Shown one piece after another: positions 53,837 to 61,992 of a stretch of DNA of 64,000 bases. Every line of letters begins with the position of its first letter. Within the stretch, counting starts at the first letter, position 1. The translations under genes were made by a program, and so were the position numbers. The stretch covers positions 124,001 through 188,000 of the forward strand of contig JDUB01000005.1 in NCBI GenBank assembly GCA_000771265.1, given 5' to 3'. The notes beneath the pieces are model-generated. The model was given only the letters and a program-made list of their open reading frames with translations, made no database searches and was not told where the DNA came from. This stretch comes from Bifidobacterium thermophilum DSM 20210 (GTDB lineage: Bacteria; Actinomycetota; Actinomycetes; Actinomycetales; Bifidobacteriaceae).

Positions 53837-56512
53837 TCAGCCTCTCATCGCCTCGTCGGCAAGAGAGCTCAACGCGGCATCGATCTTGCTCGCGTCAGCG
53901 CCGCCGCCCTGGGCGAAATCAGGCTTGCCGCCGCCACCGCCGCCGAGCATCTTGGACGCACCGCGCACGAGGTCACCCGCCTTGATGCCGAGCTTGCGTG
54001 CGGATTCATTGGTCGCCACGGCGACCATCGGCTTGTCGTCGCTGCTGATGCCGGCAAGGGCAACTACAACCGGTTTATCGTCACCAAGACGGCCACGGAT
54101 GTCGAGGACGGTCTTGCGCAGCGCGTCGAACGAGCCGAAATGACCGACATTCTTCGAGGCGACCGTAACAGGCGCGTTCGAAGCCTGGGCGTTCTTCACA
54201 AGCTCAGGGACGGCAGCTGCAAGCTGGGCCTCGTACATGGAGGACAGGCGACGATCGGATTCCTTGAGCTTGGCAAGCAGCGTATTGACACGATCGGCGA
54301 GCTCGTCCGGACGGGCGTTGAGCTTGTCGGACAACTGCGAGACCAACGCATGCTCACGGGCGTTGAATTCGTAGGCGCCTTGGCCGACAACAGCATCCAC
54401 ACGGCGAACACCGGAGCCGATTGAGGCTTCGGACATGATGCTGATCTGGCCGATCTTGCCGACATGGTCGACGTGGGTACCACCGCACAGCTCGCGGCTC
54501 CAGCCGTCCTCGCCGATGGACACGACACGTACGATATCGCCGTACTTCTCACCGAACAGATGCATCGCGCCGAGCGCAATAGCGTCGTCGAACTTCATTT
54601 CCTTGGTGGTGACGGCAAGGTTGTCGCGCAGACGGTCGTTGACTCGCGCCTCCACAGCGTCCATGACGGTCTTGCTCGGGGCCTTGGACCACTGGAAATC
54701 GAAGCGCAGACGGTTCGGGGCATCTTCGGAGCCACGCTGGGTAGCCTGCGGGCCGAGCTCTTCGCGCAGAGCCTTATGCACCATGTGTGTTGCGGTGTGA
54801 GCGCGAGCGATGGCGCCACGACGCTGCAGGTCGATATTCGCGTTGACCGCGGCACCGACCACGAGCGTGCCTTCGGTCAGACGGCACTGATGGACGATCA
54901 GATCCTTGATGGGCTTCTGCACGTCGTCGACTTCAAGCACCGCGCCGTCGTCGGAGATAATCTCGCCCTGGTCTGCGAGCTGACCGCCAGCCTGGGCGTA
55001 GAAGGGAGTGCGGTCGAGGATGACCTCGACGTTCGCCGGGCCGGTCACCGCAGGCACCGAACCCTTGCCTTCCTGCATGATGCCGAGCACGGTGGAACGG
55101 CTCGAAAAATCGGTGTATCCGAGGAAGTCGATCGGCTTGGCGAGCGTCTTCTTGAAATCGTCGTAGACACTCAGATCAACGTTGTGGCGCTTCTTGAGCG
55201 CGTCGGCGCGTGCACGGGACTTCTGTTCGTGCATGAGCTCGCGGAACTTCGCCTCGTCGACCTTAACGCCCTGTTCCTGGGCCATTTCAAGGGTGAGCTC
55301 AATCGGGAAGCCGTAGGTATCGTGGAGCTTGAAGGCGTCCTCACCGGAGACTTCGCCATGATTACGCTTGGCCTGATCGACCGCGACGTCAAGAATCGTG
55401 GTGCCGCTTTCCAGCGTCCTCAGGAAGGCGTCTTCCTCACCGTATGCGGATTCCGAAACCTCATGGAAGGTGTCCTTGAGTTCCGGATAATTCGGTTCCA
55501 TTGCCGCTTCAGAGACCGGGAAGAGTGTGGGCAGCACGTGGTCGCGCACACCGAGCATACGCATGGAGCGCACGGTTCGGCGCAGCAGACGACGCAGCAC
55601 GTAGCCACGACCGACGTTGCTCGGACGCACGCCGTCGGACATGATCATGAGGGCGGAACGCACATGATCGGCCACGACGCGGAAGCGCACATCCGCGTCA
55701 GCGTCTTCACCGTAGGTACGGCCGGAGAGTTTCTCCGCGGCCTCGATGACCGGGAAGACCTCATCGGTCTCGTAGATGTTCTGTTTGCCCTGCATGAGGT
55801 ACGCGAGACGTTCCAGACCGGCGCCGGTATCGATGTTCTTGTGCTCCAGCTCGCCGACGATATGCAGGTCGGTCTTGGACTTGACGTTGTCAACCTCGTA
55901 GTTTTCGAAAACGAGATCCCAGATTTCGATGAACCTGTTTTCGTCAGCCGCGGGGCCGCCGTCACGCCCGTATTCCGGGCCGCGGTCAACGTAAATCTCG
56001 GAGCAGGGGCCGCCGGGGCCGGGGCCGCCAGTGGTCCAGAAGTTGTCTTCCATACCGAACACCTGCATATGTTCGGGGTCGAAGCCTTCGTTCTTCCAGA
56101 TCGAACGCGCTTCCTCATCGTCGGTGAAGGTGGTAACCCAGAGCTTTTCGGGGTCGAAACCGTAGCCGCCTTGGTCCTGCGGGGTGGTCAACAGCTCCCA
56201 CGCGTAATGAATTGCCTCCTCCTTGAAGTAATCACCGAAGGAGAAGTTGCCCAGCATCTGGAAGAAGGTGCCGTGGCGGGTGGTTTTTCCGACCTCGTCG
56301 ATATCGAGCGTACGCACGCACTTCTGGTTCGAGGTCACGCGCGTGGCGGGCGGCGTCTGCTCACCGAGCAGGTACGGGATGAACGGCACCATGCCTGCAA
56401 TGGTGAACAGGGTTGTCGGGTTCGGCGAGATGAGCGAAGCCGACGGCATGACCAAATGGCCGTGCTTCTGAAAATACGTGAGGTAACGCTTTGCGATGTC
56501 TGCTGTGCGCAT
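53837..56512 (-). CDS. alaS: Alanyl-tRNA synthetase
   Basis: 891 residues from ATG 56512. Class II catalytic domain: [43 protein letters not shown] and the motif 2 region [45 protein letters not shown]. The editing domain has the zinc-binding [13 protein letters not shown] and [15 protein letters not shown], and the C-terminal DHHA1-type domain has [15 protein letters not shown]. It charges tRNA-Ala and clears mischarged Ser and Gly. No T-box leader seen. Confidence 0.97.
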   Translation of the reverse strand: MRTADIAKRYLTYFQKHGHLVMPSASLISPNPTTLFTIAGMVPFIPYLLGEQTPPATRVTSNQKCVRTLDIDEVGKTTRHGTFFQMLGNFSFGDYFKEEAIHYAWELLTTPQDQGGYGFDPEKLWVTTFTDDEEARSIWKNEGFDPEHMQVFGMEDNFWTTGGPGPGGPCSEIYVDRGPEYGRDGGPAADENRFIEIWDLVFENYEVDNVKSKTDLHIVGELEHKNIDTGAGLERLAYLMQGKQNIYETDEVFPVIEAAEKLSGRTYGEDADADVRFRVVADHVRSALMIMSDGVRPSNVGRGYVLRRLLRRTVRSMRMLGVRDHVLPTLFPVSEAAMEPNYPELKDTFHEVSESAYGEEDAFLRTLESGTTILDVAVDQAKRNHGEVSGEDAFKLHDTYGFPIELTLEMAQEQGVKVDEAKFRELMHEQKSRARADALKKRHNVDLSVYDDFKKTLAKPIDFLGYTDFSSRSTVLGIMQEGKGSVPAVTGPANVEVILDRTPFYAQAGGQLADQGEIISDDGAVLEVDDVQKPIKDLIVHQCRLTEGTLVVGAAVNANIDLQRRGAIARAHTATHMVHKALREELGPQATQRGSEDAPNRLRFDFQWSKAPSKTVMDAVEARVNDRLRDNLAVTTKEMKFDDAIALGAMHLFGEKYGDIVRVVSIGEDGWSRELCGGTHVDHVGKIGQISIMSEASIGSGVRRVDAVVGQGAYEFNAREHALVSQLSDKLNARPDELADRVNTLLAKLKESDRRLSSMYEAQLAAAVPELVKNAQASNAPVTVASKNVGHFGSFDALRKTVLDIRGRLGDDKPVVVALAGISSDDKPMVAVATNESARKLGIKAGDLVRGASKMLGGGGGGKPDFAQGGGADASKIDAALSSLADEAMRG

Positions 56513-56596
56513 AAGCGGGATGACTCCTTGTGTTGTGTGCGGCTCGCGGTTGCGGCGTGGGCCTGCGTTATTGATGCCAGACTGGTGCGGCACCTG

Positions 56597-56830
56597 TTAC
56601 TTTGAAATACCTGAATACTGTGCGTTTAACTCCGCTTCGCGCGCTTTGCGGGTCGTGTTGAAATCCTCGATGAGACCGGCGAGCGTGCGTTGCAGGACGT
56701 TGTCCTGATCGGTGCCGAGCAGGAACTGCCTTGCGTTATCAGGGGTGTTGGCCTTGACATAAGCCTGGGCTTTGGCGACGGCCACCACACCGATGACCAC
56801 GCCTACTGCCACCCAGAACGTTCTTTTCAT
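56597..56830 (-). CDS. Small single-helix protein between DUF948 gene and alaS (DUF6167-like)
   Basis: 77 residues: MKRTFWVAVGVVIGVVAVAKAQAYV is an N-terminal membrane helix, followed by a soluble helical part (ARQFLLGTDQDNVLQRTLAGLIEDFNTTRKAREAELNAQY). Small proteins of this kind sit between a DUF948 gene and alaS in many Actinobacteria. Function unknown. It starts 24 bases after the upstream gene and 84 bases before alaS. Confidence 0.8.
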   Translation of the reverse strand: MKRTFWVAVGVVIGVVAVAKAQAYVKANTPDNARQFLLGTDQDNVLQRTLAGLIEDFNTTRKAREAELNAQYSGISK

Positions 56831-56854
56831 GATGCTCCTTGTCTGCCTGCCCGG

Positions 56855-57280
56855 TTACTTCGTTGGGGCCTTCGCCCGCGTCTTGGCGTCAGCCGGCTTG
56901 GTGGGCACGACCTGCTTGCGTGCGGTTTTCTTGGAGAAGAATTGCTGAACCGTCGACTTGAGCGCATACACCGTAGATGCAGCTTTGATGACCGGCTTGC
57001 CGAGGAATGAACCGTACAAATCAGTCAGCGCGGTGATGTTGTTTACCGTGGTGGATGCGGAATCGGAGATGCGATTGACATCAGCCAGGGACTTGTTGAC
57101 CTGCTTGACTGTGGTGACCCCCTCGTCAATGGCGGGGATGGCGTGGTCACCCGACTCCTTGACGGTGATGGCGATTTGGTCGAACAGCTTGCCCAGCCGA
57201 ATCAGCGGGTAGATAAGGAAGCCGACAAGAATCGCGAATGCGATTGCCGCAATCAGCCCGGCGATGTCTCCAACACCCAT
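56855..57280 (-). CDS. DUF948 family membrane protein
   Basis: 141 residues: one N-terminal helix (IAGLIAAIAFAILVGFLIYPLIRLG), a predicted coiled-coil (LFDQIAITVKESGDHAIPAIDEGVTTVKQVNKSLADVNRISDSASTTVNNITALTDL) and a Lys/Thr/Pro-rich tail. This is the DUF948 pattern, which resembles general stress proteins of Bacillus. Function unknown. First gene of the run that goes on through the small protein, alaS, ruvX and mltG. Confidence 0.85.
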   Translation of the reverse strand: MGVGDIAGLIAAIAFAILVGFLIYPLIRLGKLFDQIAITVKESGDHAIPAIDEGVTTVKQVNKSLADVNRISDSASTTVNNITALTDLYGSFLGKPVIKAASTVYALKSTVQQFFSKKTARKQVVPTKPADAKTRAKAPTK

Positions 57281-57390
57281 GCGAACCTCTTTCTGCTCAC
57301 GCGCGTACAGCGCTACGATACCGGGTCAAGCCTAGTAGGCGGGCGAGACGCGCGCCTTGTTGACGAATCTATCGCCCCCGGGCGCGCAGG

Positions 57391-58065
57391 TCAATTGTTG
57401 TAGGAAATTACGCTCAGCGCCGTATCGAATGGGGCTTCGGTGTCAAAGTCAAGCTGTGTCACACTGCCGTTGCCCGGTCGTTCGGACAGGTCATAGCCGT
57501 CCGGGGCGAAACGATGCATGAGGCTGAGCAGGGTGTTGCCGTGAGAGATCTGCAACACGCAGTCACCGTCATGGAGCATGTGATTGGACGCGATGAGCCG
57601 GTACCCGCCTTCGATCCGGTTCCAGTATTCCTCGTCTGATTCAGCATCATGGAAGGGATCGGCCTGTTTGAGGAAATCACGGGTCGCGGCGAGTCCATAC
57701 TGCAAGACGATCTTCTGATAGGTTCCGGCGCCGTGAGGAGCCCCCGCCGCCCACCAGGAGGCGGACATATCTTGTCCTTCGAAATACCCGTAGTATTGTT
57801 CGCGGAAATGCATATCAGTGATCAGTGTCGGGCGCTTATGGCCGTGGCTTTCGTTCACGTCGAGGATCATTCGTGCCGTCTGTTCCGCGCGCGTGGTGTC
57901 AGAGCAGTATGCGGCGGCGAACTGGATTCCTTCGAGCTTGCGGGCGGCGCGTTCAGCGTCGGCGAGCCCCTGTTCGGTCAGCGGGGAATTTGACCAGCCT
58001 TGCAGCCGGTTGTAGCGGTTGAAATAGGTCTGGCCATGGCGGACCAGATACAGATGCAACTTCAT
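57391..58065 (-). CDS. Histidine phosphatase (phosphoglycerate mutase-like)
   Basis: 224 residues from ATG 58065; ATG 58074 three codons earlier is possible and neither has a clear ribosome site. LYLVRHGQTYFNRYNRLQGWSNSPLTEQGLADAER carries the phosphorylated His and its Arg, and CVLQISHGNTLLSLM the second His. A Trp/Gly/Ala-rich insert (GQDMSASWWAAGAPHGAGTYQ) lies between. The branch includes phosphatases of unknown substrate; mutase activity is unlikely to be the main role. Divergent from the acyltransferase gene. Confidence 0.88.
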   Translation of the reverse strand: MKLHLYLVRHGQTYFNRYNRLQGWSNSPLTEQGLADAERAARKLEGIQFAAAYCSDTTRAEQTARMILDVNESHGHKRPTLITDMHFREQYYGYFEGQDMSASWWAAGAPHGAGTYQKIVLQYGLAATRDFLKQADPFHDAESDEEYWNRIEGGYRLIASNHMLHDGDCVLQISHGNTLLSLMHRFAPDGYDLSERPGNGSVTQLDFDTEAPFDTALSVISYNN

Positions 58066-58184
58066 GACACCCATGCTATAGCCGCGTGTCCGTAGGTGCG
58101 CATGTCGCACCGGCGTGTCGTTTTTGGATACGTCTGTAGCGGTTTGTACAAATGTCTAACGCATCGAACGCAAGGAAGGGAACC

Positions 58185-60449
58185 ATGGCAAGTCAAGCCG
58201 GTATCAGCGAACACCAGTCGCACGAAGACATGTCAGTGCATGCTGGCGGTCGATACCGTGGCATCGATGGGTTGCGCGCCCTTGCGATTGTGTCAGTCGT
58301 GCTGTTCCATACGCGTCCGTCCATGCTCTCCGGCGGTTTCCTCGGCGTGACAGTCTTCTTTGTCATCACCGGTTTCTTGAGTACCCGTAGCATTGAGCGC
58401 GCGATCGGACGCGGTGGCTTCCGGTACGGTTCATACGTTCTCAAACGGTTCAAACGGCTGTGGCCGATGGTCTTGACATCCATCGCATTGACCATTCCGC
58501 TCGTGTACCTGTTCTCCCCTTCGCTGCTGCTCAAGGCGCGGGCGGACGCGTTGCCTGCGGCAACATTCGTGGTCAACTGGGTTTATATCTTCCGCAAACT
58601 GCCGTATTTCGCCGCGGCTGGCCTGCCTTCTCCCCTGACCCCGCTGTGGTTTGTGGCGATTGTCATGCAGTTCGCTGTGCTGTGGCCGGCGATTCTGCTG
58701 CTGTTGCACCGCATCTGCCGTTCCCGCTGGATGATGCACGCGGCGGTGCTGTTCCTGATTCTTGGTTCATCCGTCGCCATGGGGGCGCTTTCCTTCAACG
58801 GGGACGATACCGCGCACCTATATTACGGTCTTGATACGCGCGCGGCCGAGCTGCTGGTCGGAGCCGAGCTCGCACTGCTGCTCGCGGACCGTGCCGCGGC
58901 GCCTGTGTCAAAAGGTACCAAGCCAGGGCTTCGTGCGGCCGCCGACGACCCCGCGAACGACAAAACCGGACAGTGGGTTCCGGCCCGGGCGTGGGTGAAC
59001 CGGTTGGCCAAGAGTATGACTGCTCGCACCAGTGTAGGCGGCGTGACCATTGGCATGTCCGACATACTTGCGTTGATTGCGCTGCTCGCCCTGGCAGCCG
59101 GCGTCGCAGTTGTCGATGGCGAGGCCATATGGATGTACCGCGGCGGCTATCTGGCGGCGGCCATCTTGGCGGCGTTGCTGGTCGCCGCCTGCACAGTACG
59201 CGGGTCTGTCACGGCGGCGATTCTGGGGTGCCAGCCGTTGGTCGTCGCGGGATCGCGGACGTTCGCGGTGTACATCATCCATTTCCCGCTGCTGGAGATC
59301 ATGAATCCGGCGACACGCACGACCACGATGCCGTGGTGGGGCTGGCTGTTGCAGTTCGCGGTGATTGCAGGCGCGGCGGAACTCATCCACCGATTCATCG
59401 AAGTCCCGGTGCATCGGGGCATCACGGCCGGAACCGCTTCCGAGGCGACAGAAAAAGGCGCGAAGTCAGCTGCCGGCGGCGGCGATGGTAGCGCGGGTCA
59501 GCCCAACGATAACAACGCGGAGCCGAAGGCCATGACAGGTCTGCGGCTGGTGGTGACAGGCGCCGGATGTACCGTGCGCGCATATCTAGCGGATGTGCAG
59601 CCGGCGGCGAAGGTGATGGCTGCGGCTGGTTTGGTCGCTGTCATCATCGTCGGGTGCCTGCCGTTCGACTGGAACGGTATCGTTGAACAGCGTTCAATCG
59701 AGCTGCGGCCGGAAATCGCAGGCGAAGCCAGCCTCGCAGGGAAGAAGGCCCTCACTGGTGTCCCCGGTTCGTCACCGTCCGCGGGAGCGTCCAAGGCACC
59801 AGATTCCGCTGGACACGCCGCTTCCCCATCGTCCAAGTCCTCGGCTTCAGGCTCGTCCAAGAACACCCAGCAAACTCCTTCGAAGGCCCCCGCCACGCCG
59901 AAGATGAACGCGCATGCCGAAAAAGTGCCGACAGGCGTCCCGCTGTCGTCGTGGACTTTCGATGCGGCGACCGGTGTGTGTAGCGCCGACCCATTGATCA
60001 TCGGGGATTCCGTGGCTTTGGGAGCCGCGGATATCATCCAGCAAATCATGCCCAAAGCCGTCATTGATGCGCAGGTCAGCCGGCAGATCACCACAGCGCC
60101 GGGAATCTACGCCCAACATGCCGGGGCAGGGCAAGGCGGCAGCGTGGTCGTGGTCGCGCTCGGCGACAACGGCCCGATTCGCGACGAGGCCGAATTACAA
60201 AGCATCGTCGATGCGATGGATGGCAAGCCGGTGTACTTCCTCACCTTGCGCGTACCGATCTCGTGGCAGGACCAGAACAACGCGATTCTGCGTTCCTTCG
60301 CGGCGAGCCACAGCAATGTCGGCATCATCGACTGGTACGGCACCAGCGAAGGGCACAGCGAATACCTGTACGACGACGGCACGCATCTGACGCCGCAAGG
60401 CCGCCCGGTGTACGCCACCATGCTCCGCCAGGCATTCTGCGGCCAATGA
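58185..60449 (+). CDS. OatA-like membrane acyltransferase with C-terminal SGNH domain
   Basis: 754 residues from ATG 58185 with AAGGAAGGG upstream. Residues 20-420 are an acyltransferase-3 domain with about ten helices, starting RYRGIDGLRALAIVSVVLFHTRPSMLSGGFLGVTVFFVITGFLSTRSIER. A Ser/Ala/Pro-rich linker follows (about 520-580), then an extracellular SGNH hydrolase-like domain: LIIGDSVALGAADI with the nucleophile Ser (about 606), VVALGDNGP, and DDGTHLTPQGRPVYATML with the Asp and His (about 730). This matches OatA, which O-acetylates peptidoglycan and gives lysozyme resistance; other cell-surface acceptors are possible. Confidence 0.88.
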   Translation: MASQAGISEHQSHEDMSVHAGGRYRGIDGLRALAIVSVVLFHTRPSMLSGGFLGVTVFFVITGFLSTRSIERAIGRGGFRYGSYVLKRFKRLWPMVLTSIALTIPLVYLFSPSLLLKARADALPAATFVVNWVYIFRKLPYFAAAGLPSPLTPLWFVAIVMQFAVLWPAILLLLHRICRSRWMMHAAVLFLILGSSVAMGALSFNGDDTAHLYYGLDTRAAELLVGAELALLLADRAAAPVSKGTKPGLRAAADDPANDKTGQWVPARAWVNRLAKSMTARTSVGGVTIGMSDILALIALLALAAGVAVVDGEAIWMYRGGYLAAAILAALLVAACTVRGSVTAAILGCQPLVVAGSRTFAVYIIHFPLLEIMNPATRTTTMPWWGWLLQFAVIAGAAELIHRFIEVPVHRGITAGTASEATEKGAKSAAGGGDGSAGQPNDNNAEPKAMTGLRLVVTGAGCTVRAYLADVQPAAKVMAAAGLVAVIIVGCLPFDWNGIVEQRSIELRPEIAGEASLAGKKALTGVPGSSPSAGASKAPDSAGHAASPSSKSSASGSSKNTQQTPSKAPATPKMNAHAEKVPTGVPLSSWTFDAATGVCSADPLIIGDSVALGAADIIQQIMPKAVIDAQVSRQITTAPGIYAQHAGAGQGGSVVVVALGDNGPIRDEAELQSIVDAMDGKPVYFLTLRVPISWQDQNNAILRSFAASHSNVGIIDWYGTSEGHSEYLYDDGTHLTPQGRPVYATMLRQAFCGQ

Positions 60450-60496
60450 CGTCCGGATTCCTTCTGATATCTGATCGTGTGCTGTAGACTGACGGC

Positions 60497-60862
60497 ATGA
60501 AACGCTTTCTCATCAACTGGCTGATCATGACCATCGCCGTCGGCGTCATGGTTGCGTTATTGCCCGGCATGCAGGCGAAAGGCGAACCGCCGATCCTGGG
60601 CATCGCCGCGTTCTCGCTGTTTATGGCGTTGATCAACGCATCGATCAAACCGGTCGTACACCTGCTAGCACTCCCTTTCTCGCTGCTGAGTTTCGGATTC
60701 GTTGCGCTGGTGATCAACTGGCTGTTCATGGAGCTCGCCTCGTGGCTCGCCTTCTCGTTCTTCGACGTGGGCGTGGTCATCGACGGGTTCTGGTGGTCGG
60801 TACTCGGCTCGCTCATCATGTCCATCGTGTCGTCGATTGTTTCAGGCGTGTTCGGCAAGTAA
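60497..60862 (+). CDS. YvlD/DUF360-type (phage holin family 4) membrane protein
   Basis: 121 residues with four predicted helices (LINWLIMTIAVGVMVALLPGM, ILGIAAFSLFMALINASIKPVVHLLALPFSLLSFGFVALVINWLFMELASWL, WWSVLGSLIMSIVSSIVSGVFG). The NASIKPVVHLLALPFSLLSFG motif is diagnostic of the family, which is cellular despite the holin label. Function unknown; in Bacillus yvlD lies in an envelope-stress operon. It is 47 bases after the acyltransferase gene and probably co-transcribed. Confidence 0.85.
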   Translation: MKRFLINWLIMTIAVGVMVALLPGMQAKGEPPILGIAAFSLFMALINASIKPVVHLLALPFSLLSFGFVALVINWLFMELASWLAFSFFDVGVVIDGFWWSVLGSLIMSIVSSIVSGVFGK

Positions 60863-60882
60863 GCTGACCCCCCCCCGCAGGT

Positions 60883-60910
60883 GTCCGCGGATCTTCATTG
60901 ACCCGCGGAC
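60883..60910 (+). terminator. Hairpin downstream of the YvlD-like gene
   Basis: GTCCGCGG (60883-60890) pairs with CCGCGGAC (60903-60910). A run of nine Cs (60868-60876) precedes it. No U-tract, so termination is uncertain. Confidence 0.4.
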
Positions 60911-61028
60911 CTTGCAGGCTCCGGTTGCCGTTGAAGAATATCGAAGTTTGGTGAATCCTGCGGCGACAGATCCCATGCAATGTCTGTTCCATGCAGCGTC
61001 TGTTCAGAGAAGAGTTGCAGATAGCGGA

Positions 61029-61053
61029 AGACCCCGCCAAAAGCGGGGCCTTG
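61029..61053 (-). terminator. Terminator of rpsD
   Basis: A 9-bp stem with one G-U pair on the minus strand (AGGCCCCGC with GCGGGGTCT, four-base T-rich loop) lies 36 bases past the rpsD stop. The following tract is TCCGCTATC. Confidence 0.65.
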
Positions 61054-61088
61054 TGCTGTATGTCCTTGAAAAATGGAATGGGTCCAGG

Positions 61089-61715
61089 TCAGCGAGCGTA
61101 GAACTCGACGACGTACTGGATGTTCACCTGCACCGGGATCTCTTCCGGAACGGGCTTGCGGGTCAGGGTCGCCTTCAGGGAAGCGAGGTTGACATCGAGG
61201 TACGGCGGAACGGCCGGAAGCACGTCGCGGTGGACACCTTCGGCAGCAGCCTGGAACGGCACCATGGTCTGGCTCTTCGGCTTGACCTGGATGGTCTGGC
61301 CGGGCTTGACGCGATAGGACGGACGATCGACGATGTTGCCGTCAACCATGATGTGACGGTGCACCACGAACTGGCGAGCCTGGGCGGTCGTGCGGGCGAA
61401 GCCGGCACGCAGCACGAGGGCGTCGAGACGGGTCTCAAGATCGGTGAGCATAGCAGCACCGGTCTGGCCGGCGGTACGGGTGCCCTTGACGTAAGCAGCG
61501 CGAAGCTGCTTCTCGGAGATGCCGTACTGGGCGCGCAGACGCTGCTTCTCACGCAGACGCACCGCGTAATCGGATTCGGTGCGGCGACGGGTGCGGCCGT
61601 GCTCGCCAGGAGCGTACGGACGCTTTTCGAACAGGCGCTGGGCCTTCGGGGTCAGTGCAATGCCGAGGGCGCGAGAAAGACGCACCTGACGGCGGGAACG
61701 CTGAGCGTTAGTCAT
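61089..61715 (-). CDS. rpsD: 30S ribosomal protein S4
   Basis: 208 residues, basic. MTNAQRSRRQVRLSRALGIALTPKAQRLFEKRPYAPGEHGRTRRRTESDYAVRLREKQRLRAQYGISEKQLRAAYVKG is the zinc-less S4 N-terminal domain, and ETRLDALVLRAGFARTTAQARQFVVHRHIMVDGNIVDRPSYRVKPGQ the S4 RNA-binding domain. S4 starts 30S assembly on 16S rRNA. It stands alone here, away from the alpha operon, as usual in bifidobacteria and some other Actinobacteria. Confidence 0.97.
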   Translation of the reverse strand: MTNAQRSRRQVRLSRALGIALTPKAQRLFEKRPYAPGEHGRTRRRTESDYAVRLREKQRLRAQYGISEKQLRAAYVKGTRTAGQTGAAMLTDLETRLDALVLRAGFARTTAQARQFVVHRHIMVDGNIVDRPSYRVKPGQTIQVKPKSQTMVPFQAAAEGVHRDVLPAVPPYLDVNLASLKATLTRKPVPEEIPVQVNIQYVVEFYAR

Positions 61716-61992
61716 ATTGTTCCTTTTCTGTCGTTATCTGAACGGAACGCGAAGGATATTCCCTCGCGCTGAGCCAGCCTCTCCAGTGCTTCATCGTGCC
61801 ATGCACGAACGGAGGACCGCTTTGTACGGACCGCCGCCGACCCACTGACGGGCTAAGACTCCAGATAGTGCGTGCGGTTGCACACACGATTCACTAACAT
61901 ACACCACACCTGCGACCTCACTCCCGACTCCCCTGTGACGGCGTGCCTGGAGCGCCGTGCAAGGCGGCGGTTGGTATCAGCAACGCATGCGC

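Noticed and set aside
56512..56597. T-box leader before alaS
   Set aside because: The gap is only 84 bases and shows none of the T-box elements.
54464..56605. A 713-codon plus-strand frame opposite alaS
   Set aside because: Antisense shadow; alaS has every expected motif.
60497..60862. Phage holin as sign of a prophage
   Set aside because: The family label is misleading. The gene is the cellular YvlD type, and no other phage genes are nearby.
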